Origin: an uncultured Gemmatimonadota bacterium
GTDB lineage: Bacteria; Gemmatimonadota; Gemmatimonadetes; Gemmatimonadales; Gemmatimonadaceae
Assembly: GCA_946480295.1 (NCBI GenBank)
Contig: CAMLIT010000007.1
Coordinates: forward strand, 3,547 to 67,546
DNA: 64,000 nt
Reading direction: 5' to 3'
Shown: positions 45,327-53,261 of the stretch, piece by piece
How positions within the stretch are numbered: position 1 is the first letter of the stretch
Layout: the number at the start of each line of letters is the position of its first letter
The notes under the pieces: model-generated
Seen by the model: only the letters and a program-made list of their open reading frames with translations
Told to the model about the DNA's origin: nothing
Databases searched by the model: none
Program-made: the position numbers and the translations under genes

Positions 45327-46264
45327 CCTTTCGCATCCTGAGCCTCGACGGCGGCGGTGTGCGAGGTGCGTACTCGGCCGCCGTCCTGACGGAGATTGAG
45401 GAGAGCAGCGGGAAGCACGTCGCCGATCACTTCGACTTGATTGCCGGCACGTCGACGGGCGGCATCATCGCGATCGGCCTCGGACTAGGTCTCAGCGCCC
45501 GCCAGATCCTCGAGTTCTACAAGCAGCACGGGCCGACCATCTTCCCGTCGACGGGCGCACACGTGCGCGCCTGGGCATCCTTACGTCGGTGGGTCGGGCC
45601 GAAGTTCGATGCAGCCGCCCTGGATGCCGCGCTCACCGAAGTCTTCGGCGATCGCCTCCTCGGCGAATCGAAGTGCCGGCTCGTGATCCCGTCCTATGAT
45701 GCCGTCGCCGGCGACGTGCACCTGTTCAAGACACGCCATGATTCGCGGGTGCTTCGAGATCACACCCGTCGCGCCGCGGAGGTAGCCCGTGCGACGAGCG
45801 CGGCTCCGACGTATCTGCCGCTCTTCCCGAGTTCCTGGGGCCAGGCGTTCCTGGACGGGGGCGTGTGGGCGAACTGTCCCTCAACGGTTGCGATACTCGA
45901 GGCCACCGGCGTACTGGGCGTCCCAGTAGAGGAGATTCACCTCCTCAGCATCGGCACGGCGACCAGCGCCTTCTCGATCAGTCGCCGGTCCGCGGGCGGT
46001 GGGTTAGTACACTATCGGACTGCCGTCATCGACCTGCTGCAGCAGGCGCCCGCCGCTGGAGCGTGGGCGCAAACAAAGCTGCTGCTGGGCGATCGGCAGC
46101 ACCGCATCGACTCCATCGTCGCCCCGAAGCGTTTCGCGCTCGATGATGCCCGGCGTGTCGACGAACTAATCGCCCTCGGGGTTCGTGACGGGCGTCATCA
46201 CGCGACAGCCGTCGTTGCGCGATTCATGGCGACCGTAGCCGAACGGTTCGTTCCGTTGCCGTAA
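45323..46264 (+). CDS. capV: CapV, patatin-like phospholipase effector of CBASS
   Basis: This 313-aa patatin-family lipase degrades the inner membrane when activated by the CBASS nucleotide, causing cell death. Visible are the oxyanion loop LDGGGVRGAYS, the nucleophile Ser44 in GTSTGG, and the dyad Asp178 in FLDGGVWANCPS. Size and motif order match CapV. The ATG overlaps the E2 stop (ATGA), so all three genes form one coupled operon. An 8-bp hairpin follows the stop. Confidence 0.88.
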   Translation: MTFRILSLDGGGVRGAYSAAVLTEIEESSGKHVADHFDLIAGTSTGGIIAIGLGLGLSARQILEFYKQHGPTIFPSTGAHVRAWASLRRWVGPKFDAAALDAALTEVFGDRLLGESKCRLVIPSYDAVAGDVHLFKTRHDSRVLRDHTRRAAEVARATSAAPTYLPLFPSSWGQAFLDGGVWANCPSTVAILEATGVLGVPVEEIHLLSIGTATSAFSISRRSAGGGLVHYRTAVIDLLQQAPAAGAWAQTKLLLGDRQHRIDSIVAPKRFALDDARRVDELIALGVRDGRHHATAVVARFMATVAERFVPLP

Positions 46265-46272
46265 GTGTCCTG

Positions 46273-46294
46273 GCGCTCCGCGTGAACGGAGCGC
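46273..46294 (+). terminator. GC hairpin after capV
   Basis: GCGCTCCG and CGGAGCGC form a perfect 8-bp stem with a 6-base loop, starting 9 bases after the capV stop. No U-tract. Confidence 0.5.
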
Positions 46295-47000
46295 GGATAT
46301 GCGAGGCTCTCGGTCACGAACGACCAGCGGGGGGCGACGCCCTCCGCCGACGGCGGGTTTCTCATCTTTTGTAGAGTTTCTCACCTCGTTTTCACTTCGT
46401 CACGGCATGCTTCGGAAGATCGGGGAGCTTGGGCGCGCTGGACTGGCAGGCCGTGGCGAGGGTGGCCGCCGTGTATAGCGCAACGAGCGGGAGCGCGGCG
46501 TGAACGGGCCGTCGCGTACGGATAGACAGAGAGAGCACGAGGGTGACTCGGGGTGAGCAGCGGAGGGCGTCGCCGGCGAAAGCGCGGGATCGCAGCTTAC
46601 GCGGCGGACCGGGGTAGCGGGAGGCATTGATGACATCACCGCCGGAGCGGTCGGTGCCCTTCGTGGTCTTCCTGCCATGTGCTTGCGCCTGGCCGCGCAC
46701 CTCGTCCCCGTGTTGCATGCCGCCTGCCTTCTGAAGCGCCAGCGTGTTCCTGCTCCTCGCCGGCCCGTCCTGGCTGCAGCTGCCGCGTGAGTGCCCGGGC
46801 CGCGGCGGTCGGCATCAACACCGCCGGCTGCCGACGGTCGTCCACGGACCGTGCCGGAGAGGCGGACCTTCACGCTCGATATACTGCGCGCGGAGCTCGG
46901 CTGATGAGATCGAGTGCTGTGCTTGACCGCGGATCGCCAGCACCGCCAGGGTCACCGTATAGGCCAATCCGGCCGACGATCCACCCTCGCCGACTCTCCC
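46295..47000. other. Region between CBASS and the recombinase locus
   Basis: There is no intact gene in about 700 bases. On the minus strand a stretch around 46620-46740 reads ALQKAGGMQHGDEVRG and KTTKGTDRSGGDVINAS, which looks coding. Its likely upstream part (MPTAAARALTRQLQPG, near 46800) is in another frame and no start fits. I read this as a frameshifted small gene. Confidence 0.4.
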
Positions 47001-47387
47001 ATGCCAGCCGCCGTCGCCCAACCCTCCGAATCCAGCGCGAATCCCGACGAGCGCATCGACGCCATAACCGCCGCCGCCCTGCAGGGACTCCCGCTATCAT
47101 CGTTCAACGCGGCGCGACGGCAGATGCAGCTCGTTCGCGCCCGCGCGACCGGGCGCCTAATCCCGTATCCAGACCTCTCGCACGACGAACTCGGGAACCC
47201 GCTCACTGCCGAGGAACGCCGACGTCGGGAGGTGGCGTTCGATGCCGTGAACATCCTCGTCGTCCCGGAATGGGGCGGCATCAAGTTCCCGCGCTCCACC
47301 TGGACCTACTCTCGCCTCCTCTGCGAGGCAATTCGCGATCAGCACGTCGTCGCACTCGAGCGGCCGGCGTGGATGCCCCGCGAATGA
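47001..47387 (+). CDS. Small protein upstream of the large recombinase
   Basis: The 128-aa protein is soluble. It has a disordered N-terminus and a conserved-looking core (ITAAALQGLPLSSFNAARRQ, LTAEERRRREVAFDAVNILV, WTYSRLLCEAIRDQHV). No family is recognised. It ends inside the left arm of a nested palindrome and is followed 372 bases later by the recombinase gene on the same strand, so a role as accessory or directionality factor is possible but unproven. Confidence 0.55.
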   Translation: MPAAVAQPSESSANPDERIDAITAAALQGLPLSSFNAARRQMQLVRARATGRLIPYPDLSHDELGNPLTAEERRRREVAFDAVNILVVPEWGGIKFPRSTWTYSRLLCEAIRDQHVVALERPAWMPRE

Positions 47388-47511
47388 CAGAGCGGTCGCA
47401 GCATGCCATCCCGGGCAGCACGCGATTGCCAGAACCGCCCCGGAGCTTGGCCTGTTCGGCCCCTCGGAGGCGGTTCTGGCATTCCGAAGAGAGCGGCGGC
47501 TCTGTCATTCG
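47381..47511. repeat. Nested 131-bp palindrome upstream of the large recombinase
   Basis: The outer arms CGAATGACAGAGC (47381-47393) and GCTCTGTCATTCG (47499-47511) match over 13 bp. The inner arms TGCCAGAACCGCC (47427-47439) and GGCGGTTCTGGCA (47469-47481) also match over 13 bp, with a 29-base centre. The left outer arm includes the stop of the small partner gene. Two perfect concentric inverted repeats suggest a structured recombination or regulatory site. Confidence 0.92.
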
Positions 47512-47679
47512 GCGTAGTCGGCGCGATTGGCGTGACTGGCCGCAACGGCGAAAAACACAGGACTTGGGCTCTTGCTGCGGGCCTCGATGCGCCGCCTGTC
47601 TTTCGGTCACGGGCCCTCGCGAGATGAGGGCAAACGAACAATGGCCAGAATGAGCGGCATCAGCGACGTCGGTGGGAAT

Positions 47680-47694
47680 GGCGGTTGAACCGCC
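47680..47694. promoter_or_regulatory. Perfect GGCGGTT-G-AACCGCC palindrome before the recombinase gene
   Basis: This 15-bp palindrome lies 66 bases upstream of the recombinase ATG. Its half-site GGCGGTT also forms the core of the inner palindrome arms at 47433-47439 and 47469-47475, so the same protein may bind all four. It could be an operator or a recombinase arm site. Confidence 0.5.
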
Positions 47695-47759
47695 GTAAAC
47701 CGGTCGGAGCCGCTGGGCCAGTATGCTGATCGTGACCCGAATGCCAGAGGTGCCATCGC

Positions 47760-50651
47760 ATGTGTCCCAAGCGGCTTCCCGACGACTTCTACGCGCGGCT
47801 TCTCGCCGACGCCGATGCCTTTACGCGTGACCGCGTGCTCCGCGACGGCCGGTTCTTCCGCAACGAGCTGTCCTCGTATCTTGCCGAACAGCATGGGGCG
47901 GAGGGGCAGGCACGCATCGGGCCGTCGGTGCTCGATCGACTCTTGCGGGACCTCGATACTGAGCACCTCGGTGCGCACGAGGGGTACAGCCGTCAGGTGC
48001 CCCGGATACGGCCTGCGACGCTCGCCGACCTCGTCGCGCTTGCGCGTGATAGCGTGGACTCGGGGCACCGGCCGCCCAAGGGCCGCCGTGCGACGCGCGA
48101 AGTCCCGGCGCTCTCGCCGACGCAGCTCCCGAACGTGCTGACTGCAGCCGCGGAAGTGGCGGAGATGGTGACCGGGGACCGCACCAACCACGCTGGCGTT
48201 GGCCCGGAGAACTTCGAATGGATCAGCACCGCGGGGGAGCTGGGGCAGGGAGAGTGGACGCTTGTTGGGCGTATCGAGGCGTACTCCGACTTGACCGCGG
48301 AACGAGACTACGCCGTGCGAAGGAGGGAGGGTGAGCCCGCGTGGCATCCCGACATGAATGCGTCCCGGCGCAAGGCGCATGCAGCGGGTGTGCGCATCCT
48401 GCTCGACCTGGGTGCGACAAAGGGGCGGCTCGCTCGCGGGGACTCACTCGAGACCTTCGCGAATGCCACACGCCGCGCCGCGGAGTGGCAGTCGTTCTGC
48501 GAATCGTGGCAGGAGCGGCTCGTCGCCGATATTGGCAAGAGCGTGCGGAAGATCGAGCAGGGCATCAAGACCCTCGCGCTGTACGCGACCCGCCAGGGAG
48601 CACTGTCGCCCGAGCAGACCGATTGGGCCGCAGTTCGCGATGCTATCGAGGCCGACGCCGAGCGCGTCGAGCACCCGATCACGAATGATGTCCGTACCTG
48701 GGCGGCGTACGCCTATCGCGCGCTCCGCGAGCGCGCGCTCATCCACGGACCCGAGTGGCCGCGACGCGACCGCTTGCGCATGTCACTCGTGCACACGCGG
48801 TTCTTACCCGCCTCCACGACGAGCGGCGACTTCTCGGCCTGGCTCGATGACGACGGCCATCACCCGACCGCACTCTGTGCGATGCTCAGCGAGTGGTTCG
48901 AGTGGGCAACTCTCCCCGACGATCTCCTCGAGCAGGAACATCGGCGTGGGAGACTCCCGCTCCGCGCTTGGCCGAATGCCTCGCCGGAGCAGCAACTGCG
49001 CGCTGCTCGTGACGAGTCGTTGTTCCGGCTCGACAAGGCGACGCTCAAGGGACGCATCGAGCTATTCAACCTCGCTGCCGGGTACGCGGCTCGGCACTGC
49101 GGCACCGACTTCACCGATGATCCAGACTGCGATCTCGCGCTCGTCGATCCAGACGCGCTGCAGGCGCACATCCGGCTCCGGCACCCGGGAAGAGCGGACG
49201 TGAAGGATCAACTGATGGCGGCCGTCGGCTGGGCCTTGGCGACGCTCGCCAGCCCGTTCCTCGAAGGGAGGGCGCTGCTACAGCGCGCCCAGGCGATGGC
49301 GAGCGGCGATGTCTCGCGCGCTGAGCAGCTCCAGGGCAAGGCCGATCGGCTGAAGGCGCATTCACTTCGGGTCAAGGTCGTTGCCGCGCGTGCTACGCCG
49401 GCCAAACGCAAGCGCGATGCTGACGGCGAGGACCTGACCCGGAGAGAGATCCAGCGGATCTGGAAACTCTGGACGGCCGACGGCGTCTCCGGCTGGCACA
49501 AGCTCGGCCTCATGCGCGATGCGATGGTCGCCGACATCGAGCGCCTGGGCGCACGGTGCGATGCGCGCGCGCGTGACGCCGGGATCCTCTCTCTCTCACT
49601 GCGTGAGCAGCTCGCGTCGATTCGTGACGGGTTCTTCCGCCCAACGATGACGTGGGCAGTGCTGGTGCGCGATGCGGTGATCATAACGCTGCTCTGGAAG
49701 GTGCCCCTGCGCGAGCGGAACATCGTGGGCCTGACCTTCGATCACCTGAAGTGCTCCCCGAGCGGCGCTGTGCAGCTGGAGTTCTCGGCTGACGACATGA
49801 AGGCCGATCGTCCGTTCGAACCGCCGGTTCTTCTGGAAGCCGAGCTCGCGGATCCGCACGCCATCGCCATGGTGATCCCCGACCTCTGGCAGCTGTACCT
49901 CGCGCCAGGGGGTGCACGCGATGAGGTCCTGCGCCTCACCCGTGATCCCGGCGTTATCGTACGCGAGTGGACGACCGTCAGCGACATCAAGGTGAACGGC
50001 CGAATGCTGCGTCAGACGACGAGGCACTCCCGTGTGCTCGCTGCGTTCGGGGAGTCGGGGCCCGGCCCCGGAGACGAGGATCGGCCGCTTCGCGCGGGAG
50101 ACGTGTGCCCATCGCGCTTTGTGTTCCCCGCGGTCGCGCGCAAGGGCGGGAGCCGCGGCGTTACACTCGCAGAGCGGGTACGCGCGGAGCTGGCTTACGA
50201 CAGCGACGCATTCGCCCAGCAGTTCAAGAGCCGACTCCGCGAGTACGCGGACACCATGGGAATCGACGCCGACGCGTTGGGCGCGATCTTCGGCGCACTT
50301 GCGCCACACGTCGTGAGGCTCTTGTTCGGCAGCCATCACAGCGACCCGGATCGGTGGCCTGATGCGATCGGGCTCGATGCGGCCAGCAACCTGTTGCACC
50401 ACGCCTCCACGGACATCACGCGTCGACGCTATGCGGCCAAGAACGAACGACAGACGAGCGCGGTAAGCCGGCGCACCGGCCGGACGATCGTGTCCGAGCC
50501 GGTAGAGGAGGCCGAGTCCGGACAGGGCAACTACGCCGACGAAATGGCCAGGGCGGCGGAACTGTACCAACGGGGCGTCTACACACCGGACGAGTTCCGG
50601 GCTGTGAAGGCCGCCATCGGCACCAAGTACGCCGTCGCCGCGGCGGCGTAG
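47760..50651 (+). CDS. Very large tyrosine recombinase (963 aa)
   Basis: The catalytic domain lies in the last third. Box I is LRERNIVGLTFDHL with Arg651, box II is APHVVRLLF with His850-x-x-Arg853, then LLHHASTDITRRRY with His881 and the nucleophile Tyr891. The 640-residue N-terminal part is helical and unlike the short SAM-like domain of phage integrases. The C-terminal tail (AAELYQRGVYTPDEFRAVKAAI) resembles a SHOCT motif. The protein is about three times the usual integrase length. It presumably moves this element or a sub-element; a 128-aa partner and palindromes lie upstream. Confidence 0.8.
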   Translation: MCPKRLPDDFYARLLADADAFTRDRVLRDGRFFRNELSSYLAEQHGAEGQARIGPSVLDRLLRDLDTEHLGAHEGYSRQVPRIRPATLADLVALARDSVDSGHRPPKGRRATREVPALSPTQLPNVLTAAAEVAEMVTGDRTNHAGVGPENFEWISTAGELGQGEWTLVGRIEAYSDLTAERDYAVRRREGEPAWHPDMNASRRKAHAAGVRILLDLGATKGRLARGDSLETFANATRRAAEWQSFCESWQERLVADIGKSVRKIEQGIKTLALYATRQGALSPEQTDWAAVRDAIEADAERVEHPITNDVRTWAAYAYRALRERALIHGPEWPRRDRLRMSLVHTRFLPASTTSGDFSAWLDDDGHHPTALCAMLSEWFEWATLPDDLLEQEHRRGRLPLRAWPNASPEQQLRAARDESLFRLDKATLKGRIELFNLAAGYAARHCGTDFTDDPDCDLALVDPDALQAHIRLRHPGRADVKDQLMAAVGWALATLASPFLEGRALLQRAQAMASGDVSRAEQLQGKADRLKAHSLRVKVVAARATPAKRKRDADGEDLTRREIQRIWKLWTADGVSGWHKLGLMRDAMVADIERLGARCDARARDAGILSLSLREQLASIRDGFFRPTMTWAVLVRDAVIITLLWKVPLRERNIVGLTFDHLKCSPSGAVQLEFSADDMKADRPFEPPVLLEAELADPHAIAMVIPDLWQLYLAPGGARDEVLRLTRDPGVIVREWTTVSDIKVNGRMLRQTTRHSRVLAAFGESGPGPGDEDRPLRAGDVCPSRFVFPAVARKGGSRGVTLAERVRAELAYDSDAFAQQFKSRLREYADTMGIDADALGAIFGALAPHVVRLLFGSHHSDPDRWPDAIGLDAASNLLHHASTDITRRRYAAKNERQTSAVSRRTGRTIVSEPVEEAESGQGNYADEMARAAELYQRGVYTPDEFRAVKAAIGTKYAVAAAA

Positions 50652-50757
50652 GATCGAGCCGCTGCGGGTAGCCGTGAGAGATCGGCGCGGTTCGATCAGG
50701 CTGTGCCCTTGTACCGATGGACTGAAACAAGCGACCGAATTGTGAAACAGGCGAGGT

Positions 50758-50779
50758 GGGATATTCGCTTCGTTCAACC
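50758..50779 (+). repeat. 22-bp dispersed repeat, copy 1
   Basis: The plus strand shows GGGATATTCGC followed directly by the core TTCGTTCAACC. It differs from copies 3 and 4 (read on the minus strand) at one position each. Confidence 0.9.
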
Positions 50780-50871
50780 TGTGTCGCCCGTTCTCCGATG
50801 CCGCGGAGTCGTGCGTCACTGGCGCACCACGGGCGAGCCCGACGGGCGAAGCCCGGCCCGTGACGCCCGAA

Positions 50872-50893
50872 TGGGGTATTCACTTCATTCAAC
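50872..50893 (+). repeat. 22-bp dispersed repeat, copy 2
   Basis: Same orientation as copy 1, three mismatches (GGGGTATTCAC then TTCATTCAACC). It ends 44 bases before the stop of the zinc-ribbon gene. Confidence 0.85.
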
Positions 50894-50937
50894 CTCTGCG
50901 GCGGCAACGATGACGCGTCCCATCGGCGGGCTGGATG

Positions 50938-51351
50938 CTACGGTGAGGGGTATCGGCTCCGCAGACGTGTCCACCCGATCTCACGAACGGCGCGGGCACA
51001 TGGCTCGCACAGCGTCCGGACGTATTCGGCGTCGTGGTCGGTGCGGCCCGGAGCACCACACGCCTCGCAGGTCGTGCTCGTGGCCACAACCACGGCGTTG
51101 ATGCTTGAGATCGTATCGTCCGCTACGTCAGGCGGCAGTTCGAGGCCGACATCCAGTTCGCCCCACTTCGGCTCGCAATCCCAGACGCGACCGCCCGCCC
51201 CGGTGACCACGAGAAAGAGCTGGCGGACAGCTGGGTGCCACCCCGGTGGGCACGTGGCGAGGGCGTGGGCGAGCGTACAAGGGCTGGTCGCGCGCACACC
51301 GGACGTCTGGCGCGTGAACAGTTCACGCGCTGGGTGGAGTGGCATTTCCAT
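50938..51351 (-). CDS. Hypothetical protein with C-terminal zinc-ribbon
   Basis: The 137-aa protein has GWHPAVRQLFLVV, then a CEPKWGELDVGLELP segment, then a four-cysteine ribbon (TTCEACGAPGR and TLCEPCARA). Similar small proteins with this order occur widely in islands and phages with no known role. The ATG at 51351 is preferred; the frame is open to 51435 but then runs through a 22-bp repeat copy. The gene is bracketed by mirrored repeat copies 2 and 3. Confidence 0.6.
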   Translation of the reverse strand: MEMPLHPARELFTRQTSGVRATSPCTLAHALATCPPGWHPAVRQLFLVVTGAGGRVWDCEPKWGELDVGLELPPDVADDTISSINAVVVATSTTCEACGAPGRTDHDAEYVRTLCEPCARAVREIGWTRLRSRYPSP

Positions 51352-51374
51352 GATCCTGCGAGATACCGGTGGCG

Positions 51375-51396
51375 GGTTGAACGAAGCGAATACCCC
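51375..51396 (-). repeat. 22-bp dispersed repeat, copy 3
   Basis: This copy is inverted relative to copies 1 and 2, about 24 bases upstream of the zinc-ribbon gene start. Together with copy 2 it brackets that gene as an inverted pair. Confidence 0.9.
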
Positions 51397-51402
51397 ACCC
51401 GC

Positions 51403-51861
51403 AAGAACGACTTCGAGTTCGACGTGTACGTCCAAGGCCAGTACAGGCTCCCAGTGCCCTTCGAGGAGCTGGCGGCGTTTGCTGAGCGGACCGGGGCACT
51501 ACGTATCGCGGTCAAGGAGCATCTGCTGCTCCTGAAGGCGGAGGCCGCCCGACTCCGGACGGGGGGTAAGAGAGCGAAGGATAGGCGGGACGTGGCCCGC
51601 CTGTTGATCCTCCTGTCCGATGCGCGGCCAGACCTCGTCGCCCACTTGATGACCGAGGAGATCTGGGCGGAAATTCACTCGATCGACCACCAGACGATGC
51701 TGGAGCTCACCGGCGGCAACTCCCACGAGGCAAGCAGGCTGCTGAGGGAGGTCCGCCACCACCGAACGCTGCTACGCCAACCGCCGACCCAGTCTATCTC
51801 ATCCCCACGCCCGCCGTCACCACCGCCCTCCCAGACGGGGCCGAGCGGTGGGAGCCGCTAG
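51403..51861 (+). pseudogene. 5'-truncated gene, possibly nucleotidyltransferase-like
   Basis: From just after repeat copy 3 the plus strand reads convincing protein: DFEFDVYVQGQYRLPVPFEE, then VKEHLLLLKAEAAR, KDRRDVARLLILLSD and EASRLLREVRHHRTLLRQ. The KEHLLLLK..KDRRDVARLL layout resembles the C-terminal part of AbiEii-type or MNT-like nucleotidyltransferases. There is no sensible start; the frame upstream is antisense to the zinc-ribbon gene. The last 30 codons turn Pro/Ser-rich and look out of frame. It is probably a remnant cut by arrival of the repeat-flanked unit. Confidence 0.45.
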
Positions 51862-51890
51862 CGCACGGGATCCTGCTGCGGGCGACCGGA

Positions 51891-52112
51891 GTGCCGACTC
51901 CGCCGATCTACGTGTACTCGGGAACGGGCGCTAGCCACCGGAACGTAGTCCGACCTGGCCCGCAGCGCACCTATGTGGTTGACGTACGCGGCCATGAGGA
52001 TGACCCGTGGCACGTCGTGCGCGTGCTCGCGTACGGATTCTTCGATCTGGCGTACCGCGAAACGATCCGCTACCAGCGGGCCCACGTCTGGCGGACAGCG
52101 CGGACGAGGTAG
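51891..52112 (+). CDS. Small hypothetical protein, N-terminus uncertain
   Basis: The 73-aa frame starts at GTG. Coding character continues upstream without a start (TADPVYLIPTPAVTTALPDG from about 51783), overlapping the end of the preceding remnant in another frame. Visible core: PPIYVYSGTGASHRNVVRPG and HVVRVLAYGFFDLAYRE. It could be the displaced C-terminal part of the same broken gene or a separate gene. Function unknown. Confidence 0.35.
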   Translation: MPTPPIYVYSGTGASHRNVVRPGPQRTYVVDVRGHEDDPWHVVRVLAYGFFDLAYRETIRYQRAHVWRTARTR

Positions 52113-52182
52113 ACACAAAGCCGATCGGAGCGACGAGGAGACGGCCCGACAAACGCGGTTCCGTATTGCCCGTCGAGGAGCC

Positions 52183-52794
52183 ATGACCACGAAGCGATAC
52201 CTGTCCGACACGCACCTGCTGCACGACAACATCATCCACCACTGCGCCCGCCCATTCCGGTCGACGCGCGAGATGGACGAGGCGCTCGTGCTCGCGATGC
52301 TGGAGGCAGAGGAGGATGGCGCGCACCTCTACCATCTGGGCGACCTCACATCAAAGCCGGAGGCCGCCGTGGCACTCTACGGCGGGCTATACCATCCGGA
52401 GCGCCACACGCTCATCGCCGGGAACCATGACCGGGTGGGCAGCCCGCGGCTTGAGGCCCGCGCCGCCTACAGCGCGTACGCCGGGTCGATTGTCGGCACC
52501 GAGGCCACGTGGCAGGAAAATGTGTTGCTGGTTGAGGATGAACTCGATGGCCGACCGGTCCGACTCCTCCTCAGCCACGCTCCACAGCCAGACCCTCGGG
52601 GCGCTGACTTGAACCTCTACGGCCACTGCCACAACAACAATCTGCGCTATCCGGAGCGATTCGCGGCGGAGTACCCGTAGCTCGCCCCCGGCTCCGAGCG
52701 GCACCTGAACGTCTCCGTCGAGCTGTTGGGCTACCGCCCCGTTTCGCTGGAGGAACTCATGACGCGAGTTCGGGCGGGCGAAGCCTTCGTGTGA
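52183..52794 (+). pseudogene. Calcineurin-like metallophosphoesterase with in-frame amber stop
   Basis: The frame encodes a small phosphoesterase of the phage/island type: YLSDTHLLHDNIIHH, YHLGDLTSKPE, AGNHDRVG, LLSHAPQPD and NLYGHCHNN cover the metal-binding motifs. TAG at 52678-52680 ends it after 165 codons. The same frame then continues with the family's normal C-terminus (HLNVSVELLGYRPVSLEEL) to a TGA at 52792-52794. Only the C-terminal strand region is lost, so a shortened protein might still fold. Confidence 0.75.
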
Positions 52795-53149
52795 GCGCCG
52801 TTGGCGAGGTTGAACGAAGCAAATATCCCACACAGGTGAGAAGGCGCGGACGTGGTACCCGTGCTGGAAGACCGTCGCGCTCTACGCAGCCGCTGCATCC
52901 GAGGGCCATGGGGACCGGAGATCGCAACCGCCGACCGCCGTCGCCCGGCGGTGGGGCCACCGGAACAGGCGCCCGACGGGCGTGAGCCGCCACAGCCGCC
53001 CCTCGTCCACTGAGGAGCCGGCCGAGCCGGCGGCACTGCGCGGCTTGAGCCTCGTAGCCGGCGGGGCGACGCTCCAGCCACGCGAGTACGCGCGCGAGCT
53101 TGACGGGATCGGTGGTTCGTCCATGGCCGCACGATGAGCGGTAGGCCAC
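52757..53149 (-). CDS. Small helical protein, paralogue of the one at 43293-43490
   Basis: The coding-like part is the N-terminal third (PVKLARVLAWLERRPAGYEA then QAAQCRRLGRLL), matching the 43.3-kb protein. The rest is Arg/Pro-rich and runs through a repeat copy, so the natural end may have been lost. The start is GTG or a nearby codon. Confidence 0.4.
   Translation of the reverse strand: MAYRSSCGHGRTTDPVKLARVLAWLERRPAGYEAQAAQCRRLGRLLSGRGAAVAAHARRAPVPVAPPPGDGGRRLRSPVPMALGCSGCVERDGLPARVPRPRLLTCVGYLLRSTSPTALTRRLRPPELAS
52808..52829 (-). repeat. 22-bp dispersed repeat, copy 4
   Basis: Inverted relative to copies 1 and 2, 14 bases after the ancestral stop of the phosphoesterase frame. It shares GCAAATATCCCA with the duplicated unit before ftsA. 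Confidence 0.9.
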
Positions 53150-53261
53150 GGGGTCGCGGCATTAAGTCATTGCCGCCCGCATCGTCGGGCCGCCTGGTCG
53201 GGCGCGCGAACGCCGACGGTGCCCTTCACCCAGGCGATGGCATTCGGCGACCGTTTGATCG

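Larger units (their letters stand above)
50652..50937. other. Intergenic region with two repeat copies and a hairpin
   Basis: There is no gene in these 286 bases. The region holds two direct copies of the 22-bp dispersed repeat (50758-50779 and 50872-50893). Between them an inverted repeat has GCGTCAC and GTGACGC arms enclosing GGGC/GCCC blocks. The arrangement looks like a recombination or transposition end. Confidence 0.6.

Noticed and set aside
46392..46718. Minus-strand lipoprotein-like frame ending near capV
   Set aside because: It has a hydrophobic stretch and a Cys, but no start codon suits the signal and the upstream part belongs to a different coding-like segment.
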